DNA of 64,000 nt from Pogonophryne albipinna (lineage: Eukaryota; Chordata; Actinopteri; Perciformes; Artedidraconidae), in the NCBI GenBank assembly GCA_028583405.1, contig CM053246.1:1794570-1858569 (forward strand), in the 5' to 3' direction. Positions 1 to 15,814 of the stretch are shown here, one piece after another. The notes under the pieces are model-generated. The model did no database searches and was not told the DNA's origin. It saw only the letters and a program-made list of their open reading frames with translations. A program made the position numbers and the translations under genes. How positions within the stretch are numbered: the first letter of the stretch is position 1; the number at the start of each line of letters is the position of its first letter.

Positions 1-2508
1 CCAGAAAGCTGAAATGAATTGTGGACCTCTGTCGGAAACAATGTCATTTGGAAATCCGTGGATCCTGAATATTTGGTTCATCATGACCTCTGCGGTACTC
101 TTGGCAGAGGGGATCTTGGTTAGAGGAATGAAATGAACCATCTTGGAGAACCGGTCCACCACTGTCAGAACCGTAGTTTTGCCTCTGGACGAGGGAAGAC
201 CTGTCACAAAGTCCATAGATATATGTGACCAGGGACGTTGAGGAATCGGCAGTGGTTGGAGCAAACCCATCTTGACCTGGGACGAGGTCTTATTGCAGGC
301 ACACACCGGACAAGCCGCTACGTACTCCTGCACATCCTTCTTCATGGCTGGCCACCAGAAACGCTGCTTAATCCTGTACATAGTCCTTTTAACTCCAGGG
401 TGGCACGAGATCACCGACGTGTGGGCCCAGTGGATGACCTTAGAGTGGAGAGACACAGGAACAAAGAGCAGGTGGTTTGGACCTTTGCTAGGTGCTGGGT
501 TTAATGCGTTAGCCTGTTTAACGTCCAATTCTAGTTGCCAGGAAAAGGCTCCGACCATACGGTTTAATGGAAGGATGGTCTTGGGCTCTACCGAAAAAGG
601 TTCTGGATCGAAAAGGCGAGACAAGGCATCAGGCTTCTGATTCTGAGATCCGGGACGGAAAGAGAGAGTGAAGTTGAACCTACTGAAAAATAGAGTCCAC
701 CTGGCCTGCCGAGAGTTGAGGCGTTTAGCCTTTCTGATATACTCCAGGTTTTTATGGTCTGTCCAAACTAAGAACGGCTGTTCTGCCCCCTCAAACCAGT
801 GTCTCCATTCCTCCAGAGCAGCTTTTACAGCTAACAGTTCCTTATTTCCCACATCGTAGTTCTTCTCTGCCGCCGTCAGCTTCCGCGACAGGAAGGCACA
901 TGGGTGTATCCTGTTGTCCTTCAAGGATGTTTGGGACAAAATGCCTCCAATTCCCTCATTGGAAGCATCGACCTCGACCACAAACTGGCGCTGGGGATCC
1001 GGAATGGTGAGAATCGGCGCTGTGGTGAACCTCTCCCTGAGGAGCTGGAAAGCGCAGTCAGCCTGGGGAGTCCACTTGAAGGGGACTTTGGAAGAAGTCA
1101 GAACATGCAGAGGAGCAGCTACAGAACTGAAGTTTCTTATAAACTTTCTGTAGAAGTTTGCAAACCCTAAGAACTGCTGAACCTTCTTCCTGGAGTCTGG
1201 TGTTGGCCACTTGGAAACTGCACTGACTTTAGCAGGTTCCATCTGCATCTGGTTTGGTGAGATTATATATCCTAGAAAGGCCACCCTTTCTACGTGAAAC
1301 TCACACTTCTCTGCCTTGACATATAATTGATTTTCGAGTAGTTTCTGCAGAACCTGACGGACATGGTGAACATGGGACTTAGAGTCTGGTGAGAAAATCA
1401 AAATGTCATCAAGGTACACAAACACAGAAACATTCAAAAATTCCCGCAAAACCTCATTCACAAAACCCTGAAACACAGCCGGTGCATTACACAGTCCAAA
1501 AGGCATCACAAGGTATTCATAGTGACCGCTCTGAGTATTAAATCCTGTTTTCCACTCATCCCCTTCCCTTATTCTAACCAAGTGATAAGCATTTCTTAAG
1601 TCCAGCTTGGTAAAAATCTTGGCAGTCTGAAGTAGCTCGAAAGCAGAGGACATGAGTGGCAGAGGATAGCGGTTTTTCACCGTAATGTCATTAAGAGGGC
1701 TGTAGTCTATGCAAGGTCTCAGAGAACCGTCCTTTTTTCCTACGAAGAAAAACCCCGCTCCAGCTGGGGAAGATGAAGGACGGATAATCCCTGATTTGAG
1801 AGAAGCGGAAATGTAGTCGTCCATTGCCGCTCTCTCTGGCCTTGAGATCGAATACAGTTTTCCCTTGGGAATGGGAGCCCCCGGTAAGAGATTAATGGGG
1901 CAATCAAAAGGTCGGTGAGGAGGTAACGACATGGCTTTTGATTTGTTAAATGCTTCCTTAAGATCATGATAACATGACGGTACTTTCTGTAGGTCAGGAT
2001 AGTCTGGGTGATCAATGACGATCCTACTAGGGTCTGTTGGTGCTTTAACAGAGCGTGAATGTTTACACCTGTTAATGCAATCCTCTCCCCACTCCTTAAC
2101 CTTTCCTGAGCGCCAGTCAATGTGTGGGTTGTGGATTTTTAGCCACGGAAAACCCAAAATAACCGGATGCTGAGCAGATTCAAAAATGTGAAACTGCATA
2201 ACTTCAGTGTGGTCATTATTTACAGTGATCTGGATAGGTTCTGTGCAGTGGGTGACTGTAAACAACAAACGTCCGTCTAAAGCACTGGCGGTAATGGGAG
2301 AAGATAGAGGGACAGTTTTTATACCAAGCTGTTTGACTATGCCCCAATCCATAAGACTTTCGTCCGCTCCTGAGTCTATTAGCACTCCTTGGGAAATGAC
2401 CTGGTCATTAATAAAAATGTTTACCTTGGTAACTGGACGAGGAGGAAAGTCTGTGGAAAACTTGCTCACCAGCGCCCTCCTCTTGGCTGGTAAGCTTGCT
2501 CTTTTCCC
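1..2508 (-). CDS. pol: Pol polyprotein (protease, RT, RNase H, integrase), partial
   Basis: The frame is offset by -1 from gag, is open from about 2621 and runs off the left edge. Protease active site [12 protein letters not shown] (DSGA at 2376-2365). Reverse transcriptase catalytic box [10 protein letters not shown] (YLDD at 1416-1405). RNase H with TDHKNLEYI and the terminal QKPDALSR motif (about 980-600). Integrase with the CPVC zinc-finger remnant (about 300), first catalytic Asp in MDFVTGLP (about 215) and second in SDRGPQF (Asp at 33-31). The third catalytic residue and any chromodomain lie outside the window. The sampled segments all share one frame with no stops, so the enzyme set may be intact. 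All small plus-strand frames here are shadows. Confidence 0.92.
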
Positions 2509-3551
2509 GGACATGACGCGAGTTGGTGACCCGGCTGGCCACAGTAGAAACAACACCCTTCTCGTAGCCGGCGCTGTCTCTCCTCCACGGAAAGCCTGGT
2601 CCTTCCCAACTGCATGGGTTCATCTGCAACAGGCGGAGGTGCTGTCCTCCAACGGACCGAATCCGCTGGCTGGAAAACCTCCTCTGGTGGAAAGGCTCGT
2701 GGAAAAAAGCCCTGGAAACTGGGATGTCCGTCACGGCTGTGTCGACGTTCTCTCTCTCTTTCCCGAAGTCGGTTGTCGATCCGGATGGAAACGGCGATGA
2801 GAGCTTCCAGGTCCCGGGGTACCTCCAGGGGAGCCAGCTGGTCCTTGATTGAATCTGCTAATCCAGTCAGAAAAGCGTCGCGAAGAGCCGGAATATTCCA
2901 CCCGCTGTCCGCTGCTGCCGTGCGAAACTCGATAGCATAATCCACCACCTGGCGCTTATGCTGCCGCATCTGAAGTAGTCTTCGGCTGGCTTCTGTTGCA
3001 GGTGATGAATGGTAAAAAATACGACTCATAGTGTCTGTGAAGTCGGGTAATGAGTAACATAGTTCCGTGTCTCTGGACCATTCTGCAGTAGCCCAGGCTG
3101 CAGCTCTTCCCGTTAAATGGGACACGATGAACGCCACTTTACCATGGTCTGATGAGAAAGCGCCTGGGTTGTGTTGGAAATGCAGGTCGCACTGCACCAG
3201 GAAAGATCTGCAATTGATGGAATCACCGGAAAACCTCTCCGGGAGAGCCAGCCGTAGTGCGGAAGACACAGCCTGGCTTGGATTGACAGCGTCAACAGGA
3301 TCCGCGACATGCAGGCGGTCAGCTGTGACTGACGTCATCGGCGGAGCAGTCTGAAGGTGAGTGATGAACTGCTGCATCTGATCCGTCAGCTGTCGTATCT
3401 GTGCAGAGATGGAAACTTGGAGCTCGGCCTGGTTTCCTACCAGTGCCTGCACTCCTTGGCTGATTAATCCCAGCTGTTCCTCGTGATGAAAAATCCTCAC
3501 GCCTTGGGCTGACAGGGCGGCGTGAAGAGCTTTTGGGTCGGCTGAGTCCAT
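2466..3551 (-). CDS. gag: Gag polyprotein of sushi-class retrotransposon
   Basis: A 361-residue frame. Capsid-like region: residues 90-260 include [10 protein letters not shown] and a [10 protein letters not shown] stretch, matching the retrotransposon-gag family that includes vertebrate PEG10/RTL proteins. An arginine-rich stretch ([10 protein letters not shown]) follows, and a single CCHC zinc knuckle [14 protein letters not shown] lies close to the C-terminus and would bind element RNA. The ATG at 3551 is the first after the LTR and is only 16 bases inside it. The frame ends at 2466, inside the start of the pol frame, so Gag-Pol would be made by -1 frameshifting. Gag forms the virus-like particle in the cytoplasm. 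The frame is intact, unlike most old copies. Confidence 0.92.
   Translation of the reverse strand: MDSADPKALHAALSAQGVRIFHHEEQLGLISQGVQALVGNQAELQVSISAQIRQLTDQMQQFITHLQTAPPMTSVTADRLHVADPVDAVNPSQAVSSALRLALPERFSGDSINCRSFLVQCDLHFQHNPGAFSSDHGKVAFIVSHLTGRAAAWATAEWSRDTELCYSLPDFTDTMSRIFYHSSPATEASRRLLQMRQHKRQVVDYAIEFRTAAADSGWNIPALRDAFLTGLADSIKDQLAPLEVPRDLEALIAVSIRIDNRLRERERERRHSRDGHPSFQGFFPRAFPPEEVFQPADSVRWRTAPPPVADEPMQLGRTRLSVEERQRRLREGCCFYCGQPGHQLASCPGKEQAYQPRGGRW
2502..2508 (-). promoter_or_regulatory. Slippery heptamer for -1 gag-pol frameshift
   Basis: Minus-strand GGGAAAA sits in the gag frame as G-GGA-AAA, the X-XXY-YYZ form needed for simultaneous tRNA slippage. A -1 slip yields GGG-AAA-AGA and enters the pol frame just upstream of the protease. 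It lies inside the gag/pol overlap, 34 bases before the gag stop. Known: PEG10, a domesticated sushi gag-pol, uses G-GGA-AAC. A downstream pseudoknot is expected but I did not establish one. Confidence 0.65.
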
Positions 3552-3555
3552 TGTG

Positions 3556-3564
3556 GTCAGTTCG
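3556..3564 (-). promoter_or_regulatory. Probable self-priming primer-binding site
   Basis: Minus-strand CGAACTGAC lies directly after the LTR end. It is perfectly complementary to GTCAGTTCG at 3850-3842, close to the predicted 5' end of the same transcript. No TGG-type tRNA primer site follows the LTR. Known: Tf1 and sushi elements prime reverse transcription by folding the mRNA 5' end onto such a site. The 9-bp pairing is seen directly. Its use is inferred. Confidence 0.6.
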
Positions 3565-3567
3565 TTC

Positions 3568-4030
3568 TGTTAAGACCTTGGATACTCAAAGGTAAGGACT
3601 CAAATGCACGACCCGGGAGCCAGAGGTAAAGTATAATTAATATACTTTATTTCTTCCACAAAATATATACAAAAGAAAAACACTCTTACGAGGTAACAAA
3701 AAAGGGTCCAAAAAGATACAACAAAATATCGCTCACAACGTGAGGAATTAAACTTTCAATAAGTTTCAGAAGCATAACGTAGGTTTGCAAAAAAGAAGCA
3801 ATCTACGACGAGCAGAGTACTGGCATGAGGACAGGACAAGGCGAACTGACACTGAACGCTGGGAGACTGGGGACTTTAAACACTCAACAACAATACACAG
3901 GTGAACACAATCAGGGGCGGGGCTGATACTGATGAGGGAAGTGAGTCAAGGGACCTGAAATGAGGCGTGAAACAAACAAAACAGGAAGTGAGCAATAATA
4001 ACACATAAACATGAAACATGATTACTAACA
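3568..4030 (-). repeat. 5' LTR of the sushi-class element
   Basis: Read on the minus strand the block starts TGTTAGTAAT and ends TCTTAACA, giving the usual TG...CA ends with a short inverted TGTTA/TAACA terminus. It contains a TATA-like TTTAAAG at 3880-3874 and a polyadenylation hexamer AATAAA at 3651-3646, so U3, R and U5 can be placed. The interior starts at 3567, only 16 bases before the gag ATG. Confidence 0.8.
3874..3880 (-). promoter_or_regulatory. LTR core promoter (TATA-like box)
   Basis: TTTAAAG on the minus strand inside the LTR. About 25-30 bases downstream lies GTCAGTTCG (3850-3842), the segment complementary to the primer-binding motif, which would put the transcript start near 3850-3853. 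The spacing is typical for a pol II TATA box. The start site itself is inferred. Confidence 0.5.
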
Positions 4031-5014
4031 CTTTTGACGGTGCACAACAGCGGTTTTATACTGAAAAACCAGAAGTTCCTGTGCACAACCAGTTGTTAAG
4101 CTTTTATTCTGAAAATCCTTCATCTCCGGTTAGCATTTAGCATGAGGCTAATATACCATTTACTATAGAGGTGAATTTAGCAGCGAGATGATATGATGTT
4201 GCACACCGAAACCTACTGATTTCAACACTACAACTACAGACGTCGAGATATTATTATTGTTGTTGAATATTAAATGAAGGTACAGTTTATTTGAGTACGT
4301 TATTGTTTACAGATGTGGGTAGCATGTGACAACTTCCGGAACGACCGGAAACCAAACTGTCGTGGAGTATTTCCTGGAGTATTGATTACAGCGTTTAGAA
4401 TGTGTTAAATGAAAAGTCATGAAAGAGTTAAGGAAGAGAAAAGGCGTGTTTAGATATATATTGAATGTACAATGTCTGTATCCTCTGATATGCGAAACAA
4501 CGGACATTAAGACGTGGAGAGCCGGCCCGCAGGGAGGAGCCAGCAGAGGATATAAATACAGCGTTATAAATTTAACGTTAGCCAGTAGATGGTGGCAGCG
4601 GAATGTAATGATTAACGTTACCGACCTTTTGTATGTCATGTCAAGAGTTGGATGTCAACGCCACTCAACGCAAACAAGTGTGACAAGCAAACATTCACTC
4701 ATCTTTTCAAATATTCAGTTACAAAGCTAGTAGCAAGCTAAGTTAACATTACATAGCTGATGCTGAGCTAAACATGTTTGCTAACCGTCCATATGCGTTA
4801 ATGTGACTGACCTCTCCGGGTGAGTTTTCAAGTGCCTGATGAAATTTGACGTTGTTGCACCAGCATCCTTGATTTTAATATTGCAGACTTTGCAGTGTGC
4901 GCTCCTTTTGTTGGTGCCGCCGGCGTTTTGTTAGAAGTTTTTATAGTACCTAATTACAAGCGGTACAGCTGCAGGTGTGCCACCGGTCGCCATGGTGTTA
5001 CCATGATGTTAATG
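4031..5014. other. Non-coding stretch right of the LTR
   Basis: No gene recognised. Short open frames at 4307-4730 overlap on both strands and look like chance. The sequence has no obvious tandem repeat. Target-site evidence for the LTR element cannot be read because its other end is outside the window. Confidence 0.5.
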
Positions 5015-5309
5015 TTAAAGGTGCGGTAGGTAAGTTTGAGAAACCGGCTCGAGATACACTTTTTGTTATATTCCATGGAATGCTCTTAACATCCCGATAG
5101 CCGGCCCGGCTAAAATAACTGGATGGCCTACCTGCCTGTCAGCCTCCCATCGGGGCACAAACTTATCTCGTGCCCTCATTGGTCATGTGCGCGTTCGTGT
5201 GTGTTGGAGGAGGGGCTCTGTGAGGAAGTGGCAGATTTTCTCCGGTTGTGTATTTTCAAATTCTAGCGATCTCGAGCCGGTTTCTCAAACGTACCTACCC
5301 CACCTTTAA
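5015..5309. mobile_element. TTAA-flanked MITE, family A, full-length copy
   Basis: A 295-bp unit with near-perfect 35-40 bp terminal inverted repeats. The left end is TTAAAGGTGCGGTAGG, the right end CCTACCCCACCTTTAA, and both include GAGAAACCGGCTCGAGA or its complement. Both ends carry TTAA, the target duplication of piggyBac-type elements. Related copies occur at about 44013-44190 (left part only) and 50244-51676 (split by another element). No coding capacity, so it would need a transposase in trans. Confidence 0.75.
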
Positions 5310-5329
5310 CACGCCAAAAATAGAAAACA

Positions 5330-5465
5330 CAATGATTGTTCACGAGTCCCAAAACACGAGTCCAAGTCGAGTCCGAAGTCTTTTGAGAAGGAGTCCAAGT
5401 CAAGTCTGAAGTCTCTGTGTGTGCGACTTAAGTGCGACTCGAGTCCGAGTCACAAACTCGAGTCC
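5330..5465. repeat. GAGTCC/AAGTC-rich degenerate repeat
   Basis: Irregular reiteration of gagtcc, aagtc and cgagtc. Such blocks occur inside dispersed fish DNA transposons. I could not place clear ends here. Confidence 0.4.
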
Positions 5466-5473
5466 CCATCTCT

Positions 5474-5579
5474 GATCACAGTAACCAACAATGTACTGTA
5501 GAAGATCACAGTAACCAACAATGTACTGTAGAAGATCACAGTAACCAACAATGTACTGTAGAAGATCAGAGTAACCAAA
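5474..5579. repeat. 30-bp tandem repeat, 3.5 copies
   Basis: The unit starts gatcacagtaaccaac and ends actgtagaa. Copies begin at 5474, 5504 and 5534, with a partial fourth at 5564. The period is a multiple of three, which creates short open frames on both strands that are not genes. Confidence 0.9.
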
Positions 5580-5639
5580 AAAGAAAGAACCAACCGAAAA
5601 ACCCTATTTCTAGAATAGCTAAAATATCTTAAATAAACC

Positions 5640-6600
5640 AACATCTTTTTCTTAATACAAATAATCTTGATGCAGTGTAATTACTAGTTTGGCTATACTA
5701 GATATTGTATATACTTAGTAGATATATATTTTTAAGACCCTATGTCTTTGCAAACCAGAAGAACTACAACTGTGGTGCTGATTTATACCAAGCTGCATAG
5801 CGTGGCTCTAGGGAATTGTAGTTTTTAAAATATATTAGTGTTAAGAAAACACTGAGGGGTTTAACAGTTATTTACATACTGTAAATACTTATTGAACATA
5901 CTGTTCATTCATAATCTGATTACAATTACAAAATAATTATATGTACAGCCCCATAACACACTGTATAACAGTTATAACAGTATCAATGCTTACTGTTTAT
6001 TTTATATCAATTTGGTAATGCAATTAATAAAAACAACAAGGTTTGGGTTCGTTCTTCAGATGACTGTGACATTAACGTGTAAGCTCAATAATGAACTCCA
6101 GCTCAACGAACCATATTGTAATATCTAAGTAATCATCTTGAAATATGACATTAACAATTGTAATATACACACATCTTATTGTGAGGCTGATTTCACATAC
6201 ACTACTTCGACGTTAGCTAAATAGAAAATAGCATGGATAATTTACAAACACAGCAGGAGCCCAAGACAATTATAAAACTTGTCATTATTTCAGTACAGTT
6301 CAATTGGTTTTATTTTCATAAACGGTTATCAACCGTTAGTGCCAAAGCAGTAGGCTATAATATATTAATTACTGCTGTAGACTACAACCACTACTTGTTT
6401 AGCTAGTAACATAAACTCAACAAAGCTAGCGTTAGCTGGCTGACTGACGTTATTTTGCCGCTAAACTGCACGATATAAAACGGTGGTCTTCAAAGCGGAT
6501 TTAATCCTCAATCACAATAATAATATTCAAAGTAATACTGGGCAAGTAATGGGCAAAATGTACCGTTGATTGATGCGCCATGTCAGCGGACTGGTAGCGA
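5640..6600. other. AT-rich stretch without recognised features
   Basis: No credible coding exon, RNA gene or repeat boundary was seen. Only AT-rich single-copy-looking sequence and short runs. Confidence 0.5.
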
Positions 6601-6613
6601 CACGAACCGTTAG

Positions 6614-7427
6614 CCCCAGTTTCCACCGGGTCCGTCTGCGCTGCGCCGCGTCACGGCTGCGCCGCGGTTTTGGTCCGACCTCCTCGAGCGCCATAACCCA
6701 CCGGACGCGTCCCAGAAGCGTTTCAGAAGCGTTTCAGAAGCGTAGCGTCGTGCGTGCAGGCTCGCAGTTTTGTTATTGATTCGGGCATCCTGGACATTTG
6801 TACTTCTACAAGAAAGTAAGTAGGCTACGTAGTTAAATGTTTTATTTTTGTGTCTGTTTAAATTGTGTTTATTGAATGGCTCTGCACTGTACCTACAAGT
6901 ATTAATTAACTTTAAAACATTAATATGTAGTTGTTACCTTCCACTCCACAAACTGCAGCGACTAAAAACCAGGCCTTGTCCTTTCTGATGTTGTCCTTGT
7001 AGTAAGCATTGGTTACATCATATCAAATAGTGTGTTTTTCCACTTCCATGATGAAAACCTCGTCCATTGTGCGTATCGTAGTGGAGGTGTTGTGATGAAG
7101 GAGGGGGGTCTGCTAAATTAGTATATGTGGGGGATGGGCCTGGCCCGGATGCTCACCTTTCGACTTCCTGCGAGGGGGGGGGGGCTGCCTGCCCGACCAT
7201 ACCTTACGGTAGCGCCGCGGCAAAAGTAGGATTCATCCTAATTTTAGAGAAGCGCTGCGCCGAGCCGCTTCTGGGCCGCTTCTGGGATGCGTCTGAGCCG
7301 TAACGCGGCGCGTGTGGTGGAATAGCACCCATTGACTAGAGTGGCCGCGATCCTTACGACCGCCGCGGCACAGCCGTAACGCGGCGCAGCCGTAACACAG
7401 CGCAGACGGACCCGGTGGAAACTGGGG
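6614..7427. mobile_element. GC-ended terminal inverted repeat element (814 bp)
   Basis: The left end CCCCAGTTTCCACCGGGTCC is mirrored at the right end by GGACCCGGTGGAAACTGGGG. Similarity between arms continues inward for about 120-180 bp through runs of CAGAAGCG and TACGGCTGCGCCGCG. GTTAG flanks both sides (6609-6613 and 7428-7432), readable as a 5-bp duplication, or as 9 bp (GTTAGCCCC) if the element is taken to start at AGTTTCC. Non-coding interior, so a non-autonomous DNA transposon. Superfamily uncertain. Confidence 0.7.
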
Positions 7428-7432
7428 GTTAG

Positions 7433-7777
7433 CCCCACAGTCTCCAGTCACCCGAGCCTCGTCCTTCTGATAGCTCCGCCCCTTCGCTCCAACCCCCCTC
7501 CCTCCCCCCACATCTACAGGTGAAAATTACTTTTGCAACACATTTATCGCAAGAAGTGTAGCAAAAGTCAAGACTGCAGATTTGTCGATTTATACTGCCA
7601 CAGAGCAGATTCGTCAAGTTGTAATGACTGATTTGAGAGGTTGTAATAAATAAAGTTGCAGTTGTAATGGAAAATATATTTAAAAAATATGTATTTTTCT
7701 GCAAGTGAACATTTCATCACTAAGTTCATTTTTTTTCTACAAGCTACAACACTTTTTTTTTTCTTCTGTGACTTCAA
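7433..7777. other. Unannotated stretch
   Basis: No coding or repeat structure identified beyond T-rich runs. Confidence 0.4.
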
Positions 7778-7898
7778 ATTTGGTTCACAGTTACGTGGAT
7801 ATTTTTTACAAGTGTAAATTTGGTTCACAGTTACGTGGATATTTTATACAAGTGTACATTTGGTTCACAGTTACGTGGATATGTTATACAAGTGTAAA
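7778..7898. repeat. 40-bp tandem repeat, three copies
   Basis: The unit starts tttggttcacagttacgtgg and contains atacaagtgtaaa. Copies begin near 7779, 7819 and 7859 with few differences. Confidence 0.85.
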
Positions 7899-8154
7899 TG
7901 TATGCACACAAGCTCAGATTTTTTTTCTGCAAGTGCTCACATCAGGTTTTACACGCTCTCGCATTTTGCACCATATCTACCTTCATAGTATGCACCTTAA
8001 AGTTGTTTGCAATCCAACAAAAAACCGAGAGAAGAAGAAGACGAAGCCGACTCCGAGCTGTCCGACTTCAGGCGAGCTTTTTGAGACCTCCCCCGGCTGC
8101 GATCGGCTATTCTCGTCTACTTTCGAGGCGAGCCGCAACGCGTCTCAAACAAGC

Positions 8155-8363
8155 CTACTGCTTTCATCGCGTCGCGATGTTTCCAGAGAGAACAGCTGTG
8201 AGGTCCGTGCAGAAAGCAGAGCAGTGTGTAAAATGTATATCACTCAGTATAACAGGCCTACTCTCTTTATTTGCTAAAATCATTTAGTGCTTCACATAAT
8301 AAAATACACAACGGCTGTAGCCTGATTATGCTTTAGGAGCTGTAGGTGTGTGTGGTAGGCCTA

Positions 8364-8407
<44 letters not shown>

Positions 8408-9000
8408 TACAGTGTAGGTGTGTGTTGTACAGTGCGTAGATGCGGCGGACAGACGGGTCTCAGTTGGTTTGGTGTCCTCTGCTTACTTTTAATACTTGTA
8501 AATACAACTTTTGGCCCGTAATTTCAATTCCCCATTTCAGCGACCAGAGAGAGGGGGGGATATATCCAGTCTCTGATTGTGTTACGTTATTATGAGAGTG
8601 CTCTCATACTTTAAATTGTATATATTTATATACATATATTTGTGTGTGTGTGTGTGTCCGCATCTGTAGCCTGTTATTGTCTCATTATACCGCACTCTCA
8701 ATTAATTCAAAGTAAATATGTGGGGGAACAATGTTCAGCTGATCTAACAGAGATTATAAAATACAGCGCTATGACAAAACACTCGACAGCTGATGCAGCT
8801 GTTGCCACGTAATAATGAACGGACGTCGCTTTAATATGACCGCTCAGAGGAGAGGAGTTCTCATTTCTTTAAACGTCTGCTGCTTCCCCTTCTCTCTCCT
8901 CGGTTCCCCTCCTCGGTCCTCCGCTCGCATCTCCTGAGGGCGGGACTAAGTCTCGAGGAGGGGAGTCGAGGAGGGGAAATTTAAGAATTGAGAAGCCTCT
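8155..9000. mobile_element. Diverged copy of TA-flanked TIR element (family B)
   Basis: Shares long blocks in the same order with 60594-61957: the gagaacagctgtgaggtccg block, the TG-rich block, the atgcggcggacagacggg block and the cctcctcggttcccctcctc block. Here the left terminal repeat is missing. The right end reads gaattgagaagcctc, a mutated form of the family terminus. A TG microsatellite lies at 8365-8405. Non-coding. Confidence 0.65.
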
Positions 9001-15173
<6,173 letters not shown>

Positions 15174-15808
15174 CCCGACTCTGTCAGAGACTCTCCTCTG
15201 CTTCTCTACTGGGACTTTGACTGACTTTTTTCAGTCCAGAGGGATGGTGGTTCAGCTAGGTCAGTCAGACCTAGCTGAGTGCCCTTCAGCCAAATAGCCC
15301 AGTGTAGGCAGCTCCTGACCTCGGGAAACATGTGAGTGTTGTTGCTGACGGTAAGAGCGGATAGAATGAAGGTAAAAAGTACATTCAGGCTGAGATCTTG
15401 ACTGATACAATGGTTACAGACATTATCAACTGAAGTTGCAGTTTACTTCTTCAATCAATACTAGACATATTGCCATACAATCACAAACTGACCAATTACT
15501 AGTTAAATTGGGTCGATTTCTGCTTTTGCTGGTCCGGTGTACGATCTTAAACTGGTGTGATTATGATGATTACTTTTTTGTTTGACTGGGAAGTTGATGT
15601 GTTTTAGGGGAGACGGCACAGTGTCACACCAAAGCACTGCTGGGTCGACAGTGGCAGTAAAAGAGTCTGTTGAAGTAAATATCCGACTGTTTTGCAAAAA
15701 CTTTACAGTATGAAGTGATGTTATATTTGTCATGCTATGATGGACAGCTAACATATAATCAGATAAAGTCTTTAATAGTTGACAAAGAATGTGATTATAC
15801 TCAATCAA

Positions 15809-15814
15809 AATAAA
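15809..15814 (+). terminator. Candidate poly(A) signal of the C19orf25 homologue
   Basis: AATAAA 636 bases after the stop codon, the first canonical hexamer I noticed downstream. Without transcript data its use is a guess. Confidence 0.35.

Larger units (their letters stand above)
1..4030 (-). mobile_element. Sushi/Ty3-class LTR retrotransposon, 5' part, truncated by window edge
   Basis: Seen: on the minus strand, in order, a 463-bp LTR (4030-3568), a short leader with a primer-binding motif, a gag reading frame, and a pol frame with protease, reverse transcriptase, RNase H and integrase motifs that is still open at base 1. Known: this order (integrase after RNase H) is the Ty3/gypsy plan, and the -1 gag/pol frame relation and self-priming leader are features of the Tf1/sushi group in fish. 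Inference: the copy may be young, because I saw no stop or frame break in the segments I translated. The 3' end and second LTR lie left of the window, so LTR-LTR identity and target duplication cannot be judged. Confidence 0.92.

Noticed and set aside
238..1170. Plus-strand frames of 80-120 residues at the left edge
   Set aside because: They are antisense shadows of the minus-strand retrotransposon pol frame.
7705..8287. Overlapping plus-strand frames of 190 and 129 residues
   Set aside because: They run through a 40-bp tandem repeat and into a dispersed repeat. No family motif or splice context.
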